A stretch of DNA of 64,000 nucleotides from Incurvaria masculella (lineage: Eukaryota; Arthropoda; Insecta; Lepidoptera; Incurvariidae): assembly GCA_946894095.1 (NCBI GenBank), contig OX335651.1, positions 8,454,501-8,518,500 of the forward strand, read 5' to 3'. Under the pieces are notes generated by a model. That model was not told where the DNA came from, searched no databases, and saw only the letters and a program-made list of their open reading frames with translations. Below are positions 30,245-41,982 of the stretch, one piece after another. The position numbers and the translations under genes are program-made. The number at the start of each line of letters is the position of its first letter. Positions within the stretch are counted from its first letter, which is position 1.

Positions 30245-30530
30245 TTAGAGTTCCGTACCCAAATGGTGCCAACGGCACCCTATAACTAAGCCTCAGCTGT
30301 CCGTCCGTCCCTCCGTCCGCCCGTCTGTCCGTCCGTCCGTCCCTCCGTCCTCCTGTCCCTTCGTCCGTCCGTCCGTCCGTCCGTCCGTCACAGGGCTGTA
30401 TCTCATGAACCGTAAAAGGTGGGCAGCTGAAATTTTCACAGAGTATGTATTAGGTAACATTTAAAAATAATAAAAACCTCCCTGTCCATACAAAAAACGA
30501 GATTTTTTTGTGTTAAATCTTGTACGATGG
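30245..30530 (+). repeat. Family A repeat with expanded CCGT microsatellite
   Basis: 'agagttccgtacccaaatgg' and 'ctataactaagcctcagctg' are followed by about 92 bp of CCGT-based microsatellite with CCCT and CTGT interruptions (30298-30390). Then come 'cacagggctgtatctcatga' and 'tgtgttaaatcttgtacgat'. The CCGGCC end is missing. Confidence 0.85.
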
Positions 30531-30715
30531 CAATATATTTTCTCACTCAAAAATATATTGTGCAATATTATTAGTATGAATAAGTTGAGAATGTAAAAGA
30601 AAAGAAATGTGCGTTTTTTGAAGCGTCAAACTTTGCAACCTTCAAAATTTGCATTGTGAGTAAATTTTTGTTTATTTCTTTATTTTTTTTTCTCATAAAC
30701 CTTTATTATATTTGG

Positions 30716-31060
30716 TTTTGTAACTAGACATGGATGCCTAATACTCCACCCACAGTCATTATATTAGCCTAAAAACCCGCATTCCCATAACAATTAATTA
30801 CCATGCCCTGACCATCCCTTAATGAGCAATGTCACTTGAACTAGATGGAAGACACTGAAATTTTTTATTGCCGCTTCATTCATCTTTCCTACCAATTCGA
30901 TGCCTACCACCTAGTAGGGGAAGAGGACTTCATATTTACATAGATTCCGAACGTGGACTTATTCAACACAGAGATAAGAAGAAAGTGGTGAAATAACGGA
31001 ACGGGAATCGAATCAATAACCTCTGGCGTTGGGGGCAAGCCTTGTTACTATTATTACATG
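30716..31060 (-). mobile_element. tRNA-headed SINE, reversed, diverged
   Basis: Reads in reverse: tail 'aactagacatggatgcctaa', body 'accatgccctgaccatccct' and 'ctaccacctagtaggggaag', then 'agagataagaagaaagtggt' and the B-box complement 'ggaatcgaatcaataacctc'. Many substitutions. Confidence 0.78.
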
Positions 31061-31367
31061 TTAGAAAGCATGTTTATTTTCCGGTATTTAGAGGCCGATG
31101 GTAATTTATCGTCTCGTACATCCTGGTTAGAGGCTGGGCCGGTATACACCTGTAGTGAATTTTAAAGGCAGACCCTTGTTAATGCGGGCCCGGGAGGAAA
31201 AGGGGGAGACGGCTACCGGACGTGTCGGGGGCGGGCTGAGGGAACCACATGGACACAACAGATATATAGCTGTGCGACCGACATAGACTTACAATATAAA
31301 GACATACAGTGTCAACTGACGGATAAGACCAAAGTCGTTTTAGATTTTAAATAGTGATGTTTTAAGT
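31061..31367. other. No gene recognised
   Basis: GC-moderate spacer including 'gcgggcccgggaggaaaagg' near 31182. No match found. Confidence 0.35.
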
Positions 31368-31900
31368 TTAAGGTGGCCCAACCCGCTCATCTCCCCATAC
31401 AAAAGGGGAAAGAAGATCACGCCCATATTTCTTGTCAGAGATCCAAAATTTTGCTTAAAATAGCTTTGTTTGATCGAACTAGATGTCTGATGACCATTGG
31501 CATTGTAAAATTGTGTTTTGTTTCTAAGTTATAAGGTCCGAAAGTTCGAAATTTTCGCGCGTTTTATACGATAACTTTGGAGGTGGATTACGCAATGATA
31601 AAGTAAGAACATCGTAAAAAGATTAGTCATCAGACATAGCTTATTTAATCAAGATTTATGACCTATTTGGTTTTTGTTAGATTTTTTACTACAGCGGTCG
31701 TGGTTTACTTTTAGCTATAAGTCGTTTTGAAATTAAAATTTTCATACATTATGCACATTGTCTTTTTTGTGGACATGTTGCATCTTCCTCATCACGGAGT
31801 CCGTCTTATTCTTTGAAACAGAGAAGGTCCCAGAGCGCAACAGCACGGTTTTGTACCGTGCCCGCGAATGAGTTAGGCCCGCCGGGTTGGGCCGCCTTAA
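31368..31900 (+). mobile_element. TTAA-flanked MITE (family C), copy 1
   Basis: 533 bp with TTAA at 31368-31371 and 31897-31900. Terminal inverted repeats are GGTGGCCCAACCCG at the left and CGGGTTGGGCCGCC at the right. Internal landmarks: 'cttgtcagagatccaaaatt', 'ataactttggaggtggatta', 'agctataagtcgttttgaaa', 'cgcaacagcacggttttgta'. Non-coding. piggyBac-type class is inferred from TTAA. Confidence 0.92.
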
Positions 31901-33167
31901 CTTTGAAATATTGAGGAAAAGTTAAGAAATTTGATCGACAAAGAATCAGTAGGTCAGTTTTTTACTCCCGTTCACTAAACAATATATAAATGCACAGGTC
32001 GCCATGCTTTCATTAAGGAAAACTAGAAAAATCATAAAGATTTCACAAAAAACCTTTTCACATTCCATAAGAGCAACTGCAACGACAACGATTTCAGAAA
32101 TTGTCTCATCGGGCAGATGTATTTCAACTCCCTCTAACTCGCGGTAGTGGTACTTGAGGTGACGTCTCTCTCCCACGCTTTGTTTGTCTTGTAAGCACAG
32201 CGCGATATGCTAAGTCTATGGCGACCGGGGCCACAGCAGTAGCTCAACTCAGGCGATTTTTGAGATAAATACCTTTCCTCCGTCGAGTGTCGGGATTGTC
32301 ACTTAAATATTGGCGGTGGACTGCTGGTTCTGATATTTTTTAAAAGATGATCTGGAAGCACCATTCGCGACAGTTCAGCATCGCGAAACTAGCTTAGAGC
32401 CCATACAAGCGAAATGTGCCTGTACAGGTCCACGAAATCGGCACTTTGCACGGAGTTGAGTTACTGGATATACGAGTAATAATATATTAAATTCTGTGAC
32501 ATGGACGTCGCCGCCGATCGTGGAGCAGCACGAAGTTTATAGACTAGGAGGTCGCGACAAAAATAGTAACGATAATGTAAATGGATGAAACTGGGTTTAC
32601 AGGATAAAGATCAACTCTGGGAAGTTAAATGTGTCAGTCTGCTTGCGCCACTTGGTTGCGTTACGTGGATAAGACGCCTTCAAAAGGAGTTATAGTGACA
32701 AAAAATATATATGATAATGTAAATGGCTGCAAATAACGAAGTATGAAAGTATCAGTACATAATTGCTTAACAATACCAATACTGAAGAATCTTTAGTTGC
32801 ATTTCGTAGTTATAAGCGATTTGGGTTACAGATATAACTTTAGGTAAATTTAAGTATTTCATTAAAAAACGGACTAGTTATTGTTGTATAATTAATATGT
32901 ATCAATATTTCTAAACAATCAATATATTCATCAGCAGGTACCTACCAACATCTTTTTTTGATTGCCAATCTAGACAACGCAACCTTTTGGCGCAGGCAGA
33001 CCGATATATTTAGCATCAGATGGTAGATCTCTAACATGTGAACCCAGATTCAGCCATTTACCTTATCGTGACCAAAAATATCCTGACCTCCCGGAATATT
33101 AGGCGAATCGACCGGTTGCGATTTGTTTTCAATTAAAACGTCCGAAGCCGATGTGATTATATTTATT
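31901..33167. other. No gene recognised
   Basis: Mixed composition with a CpG-containing stretch near 32200-32560. A 76-codon minus frame (31946-32176) shows no recognisable domain. Confidence 0.4.
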
Positions 33168-33393
33168 ACTAGCTGAGGCACCCGGCTCTGCTCGGGTCGT
33201 TGTAGTTTTGGGCTGATGTCGGCCTGAATTATTTCCTAGATATTATATGAGTTTCCCATACAAATTTCATCGTACTTCTCCAAGGTCTAGACTATCTTTA
33301 TACTAAATGTCATCAAAATTGATTCAACAGTTTAGGCAGTGAAAACGTAACAGACCGACCGAGTTACTTGAACATTTATAATATTGGTATGGA
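33168..33393 (+). repeat. LINE-related dispersed repeat (family H)
   Basis: Begins 'ctagctgaggcacccggctc' and ends 'caacagtttaggcagtgaaa', 'gtaacagaccgaccgagtta' and 'tataatattggtatgga'. A reverse copy lies at 56985-57266. The short head plus tail structure suggests an internally deleted non-autonomous element. Confidence 0.65.
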
Positions 33394-33630
33394 AGTGTGG
33401 ATTATTCATCGATTGGGACACATTTTGAACAATTGAAGTCGTCAAAATATAAGACATGGCAAGAGGCTAAAAAAAATAATATTTATGATATAAATAAAAC
33501 GTAACTAGTATTAATATTTAGTTACATTAAAAAAACAAGAAAATACAGTCCTAGAAGAACATAAACGATGGCTTTTTTAATCATATTGAATTAGCAATTG
33601 GCTTAGCACGGATAATATTCAAAACTAATA
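33394..33630. other. No gene recognised
   Basis: AT-rich spacer before the second family D MITE. Confidence 0.4.
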
Positions 33631-34109
33631 TTAAGGCCCTGGTACTAGCCAAATCGCAAAGTTAGACGAGGCACCCCAAGTTAACTAACTAAGTTTGACG
33701 ATTATAAGTGTCATTCTTACAATATATGATTCCTTGTCTAGGAATCGACCTATTTTCGTTAATGTATGTTTCCTTTTTCTATACAAAATACATTGCGGAA
33801 ACCGTGTCCATTTCCGAACTTTTTTGACTAAATGTAGAAATCTAAAAGCAAATGGAATTTTTTGTTTATGCATATATGCTGTTTTTGCTTATATCTAGAA
33901 ATCGAGTTACTTTCAGATTTCTAATGAGAAAAATCAACTTTTTTATTTTTATTATTATTTAAATAAATGATGGAATAAAAATAGATTAACAATCCATTAT
34001 CAGTCTGGAGTTCTATTTGGATTTGCTGAAGCGTTTCACTACATATTATTACATTTGTTAAAAAGTGCATTTGTATGGCGCGAGTAGTTGGCTAGTCCTA
34101 GCGCCTTAA
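33631..34109. mobile_element. TTAA-flanked MITE (family D), copy 2, inverted
   Basis: 479 bp between TTAA at 33631-33634 and 34106-34109. It is the reverse complement of 6877-7349 over its full length, with the same termini (GGCCCTGGTACTAGCC and GGCTAGTCCTAGCGCC). It differs by small indels and substitutions. Non-coding; the 60-odd codon frames it holds are shadows. Confidence 0.93.
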
Positions 34110-34600
34110 TATCAAGTAACATAAAAATATTTATAATAAACTGGTTTACTTTGACGCATAATGATCTAGATGTTGAGTTATCTTATTAATAACTACGAAT
34201 TGTATCTATCGATTCATTGAGACATCTAGCATACGTATCTGTCAGTCATAGAGTGTCAAAGTCGCGGATGATACTGGCTGGTAAAATACTGTACGGACTT
34301 CCTGATTTTATCTATATCTCCAAGAGACTATTATACCTTCAGGGGAAAAGTTATCTCGTCGAACCAATAATGTTTTGTCAAGACGTTAAAGCCATGTAAA
34401 AGATCTTTTTAAACTTTTTTTTAAATGACAAATAATTCAGGTATTCATAAAGGCGAGTATGACCAGACCTTGTAATAACCAATCTTTGCATACGATAATA
34501 CAATATTATATTTAGCTAAAACATTGTAAGAACTTGCTATATTCAAATACTGGCTAATTTTATAAAAAACATTTCGCTTGAAATGAAAAAAAGGAGGAGC
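34110..34600. other. No gene recognised
   Basis: AT-rich; nothing recognised. Confidence 0.4.
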
Positions 34601-34601
34601 G

Positions 34602-35010
34602 GTCCGTCTTGTTGGTGACCCACAATTCACCGATGGCATAGAGTCCCTGAGCCGCAGACGGTTTATATGGTCGCTAGGTCTGTTCTACAGGAACTATCAT
34701 GGACGTCAATCTGCGGAACTTGCATCCCTTATTCCTCTCCATCCAACCTATATCCGGAGCACAAGCTGCAGAGAATCAGAGCATCCCCTTGTGTATGACA
34801 TTAGGGTTTTGAGAACGAACCCATTTTCGAGCTCATTTTTATATGGAGCTGTCTGCCGGCGGGTGTGTTTCCTCAAACCTTTGACCTCAGCTGTAGTCCG
34901 CAAATCCGCTGGTCTGGTGCCTCGCTGAGCGTGGTTTGGCGAGGTGCGGTGAATTTGGCTCGTCTGAGTACCCTTGGTCTCTCAGCGCAGCCACCCATAC
35001 CGGTTTATCA
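34602..35010 (+). pseudogene. Non-LTR retrotransposon RT C-terminus remnant
   Basis: Reading from 34602, one frame contains 'DPQFTDGIESLSRRRF', 'GLFYRNYHG', 'ELASLIPLHP' and 'DIRVLRTNPFSSSFL'. This is the conserved tail of Jockey/CR1-like LINE reverse transcriptases (the pattern SL..RR......FYR..HG). A frameshift follows; the next part, 'MFPQTFDLSCSPQIRW', continues in another frame from 34865. There is no RT core. A related fragment sits on the minus strand at 59430-59700. Confidence 0.8.
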
Positions 35011-36935
35011 TAAAAAAAGGTACTTGTTCGCCATCTTTGAATATATTTTAAATACACCCCCCTCTCCCATGATGTCTATATCACTATATTACCGATAGAT
35101 TCGTGTTCAATATGTTAAAAGCAATCCATCGATACCGTTTGTAAGTATTTAGAAGAGGTGCAGATGTATTTTTTTCTTTTAACTACTTCGTTACACTACA
35201 TCGTTTTTACCAATTTAAAAACACAAACCAGGAGCATTACCATTGCAAGTCAACTCGCCAGATGCATAGCAGGTGAACATTAAATTTGACGTTTACATGC
35301 ATTTCGTACCATGCTAACTGTCAAAAGACGTGTTATTCTTCCAAGTTAACGGAAACTAACCACTTAACATAGTGCGAAATGCTAGGTGTCGTCATTATTT
35401 TACAAATTCATCTGCTATTCAACTGTCCTCTCTTCCCGCTCTCTAATTCCGGGCGAAGCAAACGGAGCTGTCCACTCCAGTTCGTCCCAGCCGACCGTGC
35501 GATTCCTCGGGCCGCACCAACCGTTGCACGTAAAAGCGATTAAGATGCAGATAGCGTCGCAGCACGACGTGCCGCGTTATCTCCGCCGTCGCGGCGGCGA
35601 TACCAATTATAACTTTGGCCCACCTGCCCCCACCGCGAGACCTGCAGGACTCTCTTAATTAAGGCGCATCAACATTCGCTCGCGCGCTCACACAGAATTT
35701 TATAGCCCTTTCAGGCGCGGACGCTGTCGCGAAACGCGTCGCTTTTGCAAAAGAATAATTTCCGTATATATTTTTTCTATGCACAGGTAGAATTTTAATT
35801 GCCAGCATCTAGGTCGCACGCTCCGGATTACTCCGTCACGACTCAGTTTTGAATAATATTATGAGCGTTTTTGCATTTGGAGCTGGAGGATTAAGCTTTA
35901 TTTTATTCTCAGCAGTGTATTTAAATAAGCGTAGCAATTACCTAACATACATACTATCAAGCCGCTTCCACGTAGGGGGTATGCGAAGATTATACCGCCA
36001 TACGATACCGATCACAGGATAATTCTTTCGCGTTCTCTACAGATATACAAATTAAAAAAAAAAAATTGATAGGTGTCGTCGGACACCCGGTAGGAACGAA
36101 GTTCCTTTTGCTATATATTGCCTCAACGAACACGTCGTCATGTTAAACACGAGATAACGTGCTAGACGCCTATTTAAATTAAATGAACGCACACTGTTGC
36201 AGAGCGCTTCGTTCGCATTTCGGCCCCAACGGATTTTATTGTATTACGGCCGGAAGTTTGAGACTAATTTCTGTTTTCGTTTTCACGAAGAAAAATACAA
36301 GCGAAGAAAGAGACAGTTAACGGTGTTGTCTTCCGCCTAACACATGATAAGAAACTTCGTTCCAACGAGCTCTACGATTATAGGGGCTTAGGAATATAGC
36401 ACCATACATTGGAGTTTGACCCACTTACGTTTTCCATGCAAATACCTATGCCTACTGTGGCGTTTACGGTGAAGCGCTCAGTACTGTCGTACTGAGCGCT
36501 CTCCGTAATATATACACCGAAATATATACACCTCTGAAATATATACACCGGAAATAGAGAAAAAATTGAGATCTCTTTCTATCATGCCAACCCTAATGTA
36601 AAAGGGACTTAGGAATTCCTTCTCTTTCCAGTGTATACATTTGATAGCAAACGACTGTACATGACCGCCCGGCCACAAACATTCCATTCACTTATGCTGT
36701 AAATTTATTTATCAATCTTTCGTCACCCATCGCTCAACATATCAAAATCAAATTATCGTCACTATATCATTTCATTGCCTCACTCCGCAAAATTGGCTCA
36801 AGGAACGCATTTAACTGCATTTATTCTAGTACCGTCATTACTTGACCATTTTCTTGATTTCGAGGACTCTCTTCTTGTAGAAAGTGTAGGAACCATCGAT
36901 ATTATTTAAAACTACAAGATGCACCACTAGCTCTT
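35011..36935. other. No gene; GC-rich tract 35430-35720
   Basis: 35430-35720 is CpG-rich unique sequence ending in 'ctcttaattaaggcgcatca', with GCGC-rich stretches. It is enhancer- or promoter-like. The rest is AT-rich with short frames. No exon can be shown. Confidence 0.35.
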
Positions 36936-37290
36936 CCCCGCTTACCACGTGTCAGGTGTCCCAAATGCTCGTCGATGTTCTATTCCTATTGCGTTTCAGT
37001 CTAAGGTTGACGCTTTGAGCACGGCTATATTGAGTTGGATGGAAATCACGAACATTTTTTCCATCCAATGCGACGGTACCAAACCGGGAGGCTTTAAATC
37101 CTACCACCTAGTAGGGACAGCTTTACATGGGTGGAACCGTGGAACTTCTCGCATATGTGTATAAATACACTTATCCAAATTGGAAAGAGAAAGCAAGTGG
37201 TGTATGAACGGGGCGGCGATTAAAACCCAAGACATCAGCTATAGAAAGCATGTCCCAGCACTCCTGAGCTCCAAGCCGTTATTTACTAGT
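36936..37290 (-). mobile_element. tRNA-headed SINE, reversed
   Basis: Body reads in reverse as 'tgagcacggctatattgagt', 'catccaatgcgacggtacca' and 'tcctaccacctagtaggg'. Then come 'ggaaagagaaagcaagtggt', 'gaacggggcggcgattaaaa' and a head-like 'agcatgtcccagcactcc'. The 3' part (left) is diverged. Confidence 0.75.
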
Positions 37291-37845
37291 ATTAACACCA
37301 TCTACCTTGATGTCAAATATCGGTTTTAGTAATACAGAAACCATGCGAGCAAATTATTTTACTTTAACTGTACATCGTTGACAATGGTTCTCGTAAACGT
37401 CGCATCTAATAAAAACCCCCCAAACAATTTGTGCCCACATATCAGTGCTGCAGCGGCGCTGGCACGAGCCAACGCATTTGAATTGAATCACGTAGTTGAT
37501 TAAAAGTTAAGCGGTTACACTTCCGGTGGATTTCGGAAGTTTTTGTACATACGTCGCGCCGGCCCGCCGCCACCGGCAGATTGCATTACAAAGTTTGCCG
37601 TGGGGGGAACACTTACGGGGAGCGAGTGGCGCGCGCACATTTCGATACGCGCGGAATCTTAAAACGCCGACGAAACTACGACGCAAGTAACATTGCATCG
37701 GCGTCAGATGTGTTTCAATATTTATGAGAAAACTTCTCCGGTTCCACCTCTCAACATAATTGAATGGAAACCGAGCGTCTGGACACATACAATAAAAAAA
37801 ATTTGGCTAAAATACCGACATAAAAAATTACAGTATTTCTTTGTA
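37291..37845. other. No gene; GC-rich tract 37420-37700
   Basis: CpG-rich unique DNA with GGCGC and GCGCGC runs and TTGATTAAAAGTTAAG next to it. This is a candidate regulatory island. The 93-codon minus frame (37507-37788) has no domain I know. Confidence 0.35.
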
Positions 37846-38282
37846 AGTAACTGGACATGGATGGCTAATATAATATTGGCTACACACAGCACTTTTCCGA
37901 AGGAATTCGGTTTTTTTTATGCGACCTGACATCGATGGCTAATACAACACAACTACCGTAATGATATTAGCCTAATACACCACATTCCCGAAGGAATCAG
38001 GTGCCATGCCAGGACCTTCCCTCTATGAGCACGGCTACATTGAACTGGACAGAAATCGCAGATATTTTTTTTGGCGGGCTCAACCCTTTCACCTAGTAGA
38101 GGAAGGGTAGTTTCAGTTTGACATGGATTCCAAGCCATGGGACAACTCGCATTCGAAATGAAATGCACTCATACAAATCAGAAAAACAGAGAAAGTGGTG
38201 CATGAACGGGGCGAGGATTTGAACCCATAACCTCTCACATGAAAGGCAAGACCTCTAGCCCTACACCACAAGCTGTGTTTAT
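37846..38282 (-). mobile_element. tRNA-headed SINE plus extra tail, reversed
   Basis: Full reverse copy at 37917-38282: 'gcgacctgacatcgatggct', 'ttcccgaaggaatcaggtgc', 'cggctacattgaactggaca', 'tttcacctagtagaggaagg', 'aacggggcgaggatttgaac' (B-box complement) and the A-box complement 'ccctacacca'. A second, partial tail at 37846-37916 precedes it, so two copies or a duplicated tail lie head to tail. Confidence 0.85.
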
Positions 38283-38339
38283 AACATGGCGAATCTGCAC
38301 TAGTGAAACGAGAGCATAGGTGTTTTAGCCTGTTCCCAA

Positions 38340-38520
38340 TTCTGCCTATACCTCATTCCGTGACGCAACGTCATTAGACGGGATCATAAAACACGTGCCG
38401 GGAAACTGTTAATAGACGGGATCATCTACCTAACACGTTCTGGGACAACATGCCAACAACATAACGCATAGCACCCTCCGGGACACAACGTCAATAGATG
38501 GAATCATATAACACGCAGAA
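38340..38520. repeat. Degenerate tandem repeat, three units
   Basis: Three related blocks: 'cgtcattagacgggatcata' (38370), 'tgttaatagacgggatcatc' (38408) and 'cgtcaatagatggaatcata' (38491). Each is followed by an 'aacacg'-type ending. Spacing is irregular (about 38 and 83 bp). Confidence 0.65.
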
Positions 38521-40454
38521 ATTACACTTGCATTTTTCATTAATTTTGCCTTCCCGTCTTCCAGCCTGTCGTCATTTCATACGCTACACGTGCTGTGTGA
38601 TACAAGTACAACGTCTCTCGACAGACTGCCCTGTACTGTGCATACAACCATCCTTGGAAGTTGTTCCGTATCGCGTAAGCCTGTGAGTGTTGTGGTTTCC
38701 CGGAACGTGATCATACTATGCAGCCTTGTCGAGATTATTCAATCTTTTCATGATTCCTGATTTCAACGTTATAATAAAATATAATTAAAAATGTTGACAC
38801 AAAGGTCTTACCGTTGGCCGCAATCTGATGTGAAATGTAGGGGTGCACAATTAAATTCCTCATACCTGTTAAAATATTGTTTATGTGTCCATTAAATTTA
38901 GAAGGCAATTAAGAATATACCATTTATATTGTAAGAGAAGATTAGAAAAACCTCTTACATTCACATTTGAAATTCACTACGTTGAACTGATATTTTAATT
39001 ACATTAAATTTGGCAGATCAACCTGGATTTTAATATTAACTGTTTCTTTGAATTTAGTTCTGTCGAAAATACTTTCTATTCATTAAACTTTTTCAGCTTT
39101 TCTGAGTCTTAGCAATAACGATCATTAGTTCAAATAATTAATTCCTAAAATCACAGCAGTTCTCGACTGATGTTTTCACGTAATACTACTAAACCTTGAA
39201 AATGTATATACACGTAAAAAACCCCACGCGATTTCTGTAAATTAATAATAAATGATGACACCATCAGCATTCCTATCTTACACATTGTCTCTGTATTTGG
39301 TAAAATTGGAATCTTCTTAGTGGAAAATTGTATCTGTGTCAATGTGAACATACAATAATTAGAGTAGGATTTGAAAAAATTAGACAGTGTTTTAAACTGA
39401 AACATATTAGACTGACTTAAAAGTATTAAACCCAAATATATAATACTTCGTACAATGTAAACCGGGTGCAGTGTATAGAATACTTGAAATACACGAAAAA
39501 AATCTCGTTAACGCTTGGGGTGAAATATATAAATCTATACCTAATATACGTCATTTAACACCTTGTACAATAACTATGTTAACCAAAAATATTTGGTCAC
39601 GTCCATCAGTTTCATGTTTTATCATATCTTCATTTGTGAAAAGGTTCCCCATTTCTATCTCATCTCATCCTGAGCCTAGTAATGTGGGTTAAGTAGGTAT
39701 GGTCAGTAGTTATGAAACTATCACTTATTCCGTCGTAATCGGCGTCGGCGCACGCCTGCAAGGGGATCAGGGCCGACGTATAAATTAATTCTGACCAGCC
39801 AATGTAGCCTGACCATCAGGCAGCGAATGTCGTGTAGATAACAAGTTGCTTACGTTTATTCTTATGATTATTTATATTTAATACTAGTAGTCCGCTTGAA
39901 CTCTGAATTTCAGCTAGATAACGATAGCACGATGCAGGATGCAGGCAGCGCCATCTAGTTTTGCAATTTTAATAAATATTTTTCTAAAATAAGGCCTATT
40001 TTTTGTAGTGGGCACTACACTCTGGCACATTTTCAACATTAGGTTTTTCGACCCCCTATAAGGACCTATGATTAGAACCCTATATCTCGGCAACCCCTTG
40101 ACCGATTTGGTTCATGTTTGAATTAAAATTAAAATTATTTATTATCAATAAATAATTTAATTACTTTAAAATAATTTATTTTTCTACCATATTAATTGAA
40201 CTTCCGATCAAATATACTTGTTTTATACACATTTATACACAAAAACATACATACAAACCATGGACTGTTCAAGTGGACTCGAAGAACTTCGTTCTCTCGT
40301 TCAATTACTTCGAAGGTATTGTTCCGATTAGAACCTCAAAGTGACTATACAACTACAGAGGCACACATTTACGAACACTTGAGTAAGTGGCTCGTACCTC
40401 AGAGGCCCGTAGACTTGCCTTCTATGCAGATGTCATGGGTTAAAATCCCGGCCA
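38521..40454. other. No gene recognised
   Basis: AT-rich with short frames. 39944-39960 carries a CTCF-like CTAGATGGCGCTGCC (minus strand). 40040-40130 resembles tails of insect non-autonomous repeats ('ccgatttggttcatg'). Confidence 0.4.
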
Positions 40455-40535
40455 AATCCCGCAATGCGGTATGTTGGGTTACTCAAATACCATGACGGTG
40501 GGTGCTGTATTTGTCATCTATATTTATTGCGCACA
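40455..40535 (+). mobile_element. SINE 3' tail fragment
   Basis: 'atgcggtatgttgggttact', 'ataccatgacggtgggtgct' and 'tgtcatctatatttattgcg' correspond to the last part of the SINE body. Confidence 0.55.
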
Positions 40536-40567
40536 ATGGGTTTGAGTAGTCGACCGTTGGGTATTCT

Positions 40568-40731
40568 TAGGGCGGAGTGCACGAACGGACAAAACATCAA
40601 AATCAACGTCAACGTACGATTAAACACGTCACTTTGTATGAACAGTATGGAAAGAACTCCGTACGGTTCACTAAAAGTGACGTGTTTGAACATTGATTAG
40701 CTCAGCCGTCTCTTCGTGCAATCGGGGATTA
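40568..40731 (+). mobile_element. Palindromic MITE (family E), copy 1
   Basis: 164 bp. Imperfect terminal inverted repeats: AGGGCGGAGTGCACGAACGG and the complement AATCCCCGATTGCACGAAGA. A nested internal inverted repeat AAACACGTCACTTT / AAAGTGACGTGTTT is also present. The reverse complement is at 43339-43502. Non-coding; target duplication is unclear (possibly TA). Confidence 0.82.
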
Positions 40732-41424
40732 GACGGCAAACCGGTGCTCGGGAGCCAGATGTGGTACCCGTGAAGTTGTTTATGTTTTACTGTCAGCCTC
40801 CAGCCACGTTTCTTCTTCACGTCATCCTCTGGACTAATCGACGCGAGTTGTTACCCCTAACTGCTCGGGAGAGCTTTGGGCTTTGCAGAGCTTTGATGGG
40901 ACTTCGAGGGGCTAACGTGTGACCGGTACATTACATAATTTTCCGAACGTTTCTGCTCGTTTGCTTCAAGTTACATTAGTGAAACTTTCTCGGAGCGCGT
41001 TACGTGTCATACTTTTGATTTAGTTTTATTTTTCTCTAAAGTTGTTTGGTAAGATGAAATTTTCTTAATAAACATTAGTTTCGGTAAATTATATTTTTTC
41101 CGTAGTTTCAATGAATGTAATATGCATATGATCTTCTTTCTATGACTATGATTAACATCCGTTTTTTTTTCTGAGATAAATCGCATTTAAATTTTTGTCC
41201 CAAAAATAATGCAACATTTTTATTTAACAGAAAACACATTGTTTTACCTTATATTGTTATTTTTATAAAGTACACAGGGTAGGGTTATGTTGGAATAGCA
41301 CATCGGACAAATGGCCAGTCAAGTCTGAATGTTCAATCTTTGCAGTCAATGTCCGCAACGCAGATGAAGCGTTAAATATTATATAATATATTCCTAAAGT
41401 AGTTCTTTTTACTGGGCTCTTACT
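40732..41424. other. No gene recognised
   Basis: Unique-looking DNA, GC-moderate to 41000, then AT-rich. Nothing recognised. Confidence 0.4.
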
Positions 41425-41640
41425 TCAATTAATTTGTCCTTGCTTCACGGTTGATTATACATACATACATATCACATTCCTTGGCCTCCAAGTCTTTGCT
41501 GGCACTTACGCACTCTTTTGTCGAATTTTTTCATGACCGTTTTGAATGTGGCGGAATTTCGTTGATGCAGCGTTGAATTTCCTCCTTCAAAGCATGGGTG
41601 GTTGAGTTTCGCGCGCTCCGTCCACGCTCGGCAAGGTACG
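41425..41640 (-). pseudogene. mariner-like transposase C-terminal remnant with element end
   Basis: On the minus strand from about 41612 one frame reads 'HALKEEIQRCINEIPPH'; a shift is then needed to continue as 'KKFDKRVRKCQQRLGG'. This resembles the C-terminus of mariner/Tc1-type DDE transposases, which end in a helix of that form followed by GGH (family recollection). Beyond it lies the recurring terminal sequence 'tgatatgtatgtatgtataa' ... 'aagcaaggacaaattaattg'. Its copies are at 11010, 11885 and 17224. Broken and far too short to work. Confidence 0.55.
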
Positions 41641-41982
41641 ACTATTCTGATTTTGTCAAAAAAATTAAAAAAAGAAGATTTTTAACAGCAAGGGGGATGT
41701 GTTATTTATTTTATTCTTCTAAATGGAAAGATAACTGAAAAAATGGCTTTGAAAGGTAAAAAAGGTCCTTTTAGAAATATTTTTTATTTCGATGATTACA
41801 CAAGTGTTTTGGACAAAATGGGCATGTCTTCGCAAGCGTAGGTTCTAAAAGCTCATTATTTTTTCAATGTTTAACAACCAAAGGCTTTACTGTAATCGAC
41901 TTCAGAAAAACGTTCATATTTAGGTATTTATTCCCTTTAACAGTAGTAGTCGAAACTCATTCATCGCAGGTTTTGTGTGTGC
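41641..41982. other. No gene recognised
   Basis: AT-rich spacer; nothing recognised. Confidence 0.4.

Noticed and set aside
31946..32176. 76-codon minus frame
   Set aside because: No recognisable family; no splice context that supports an exon.
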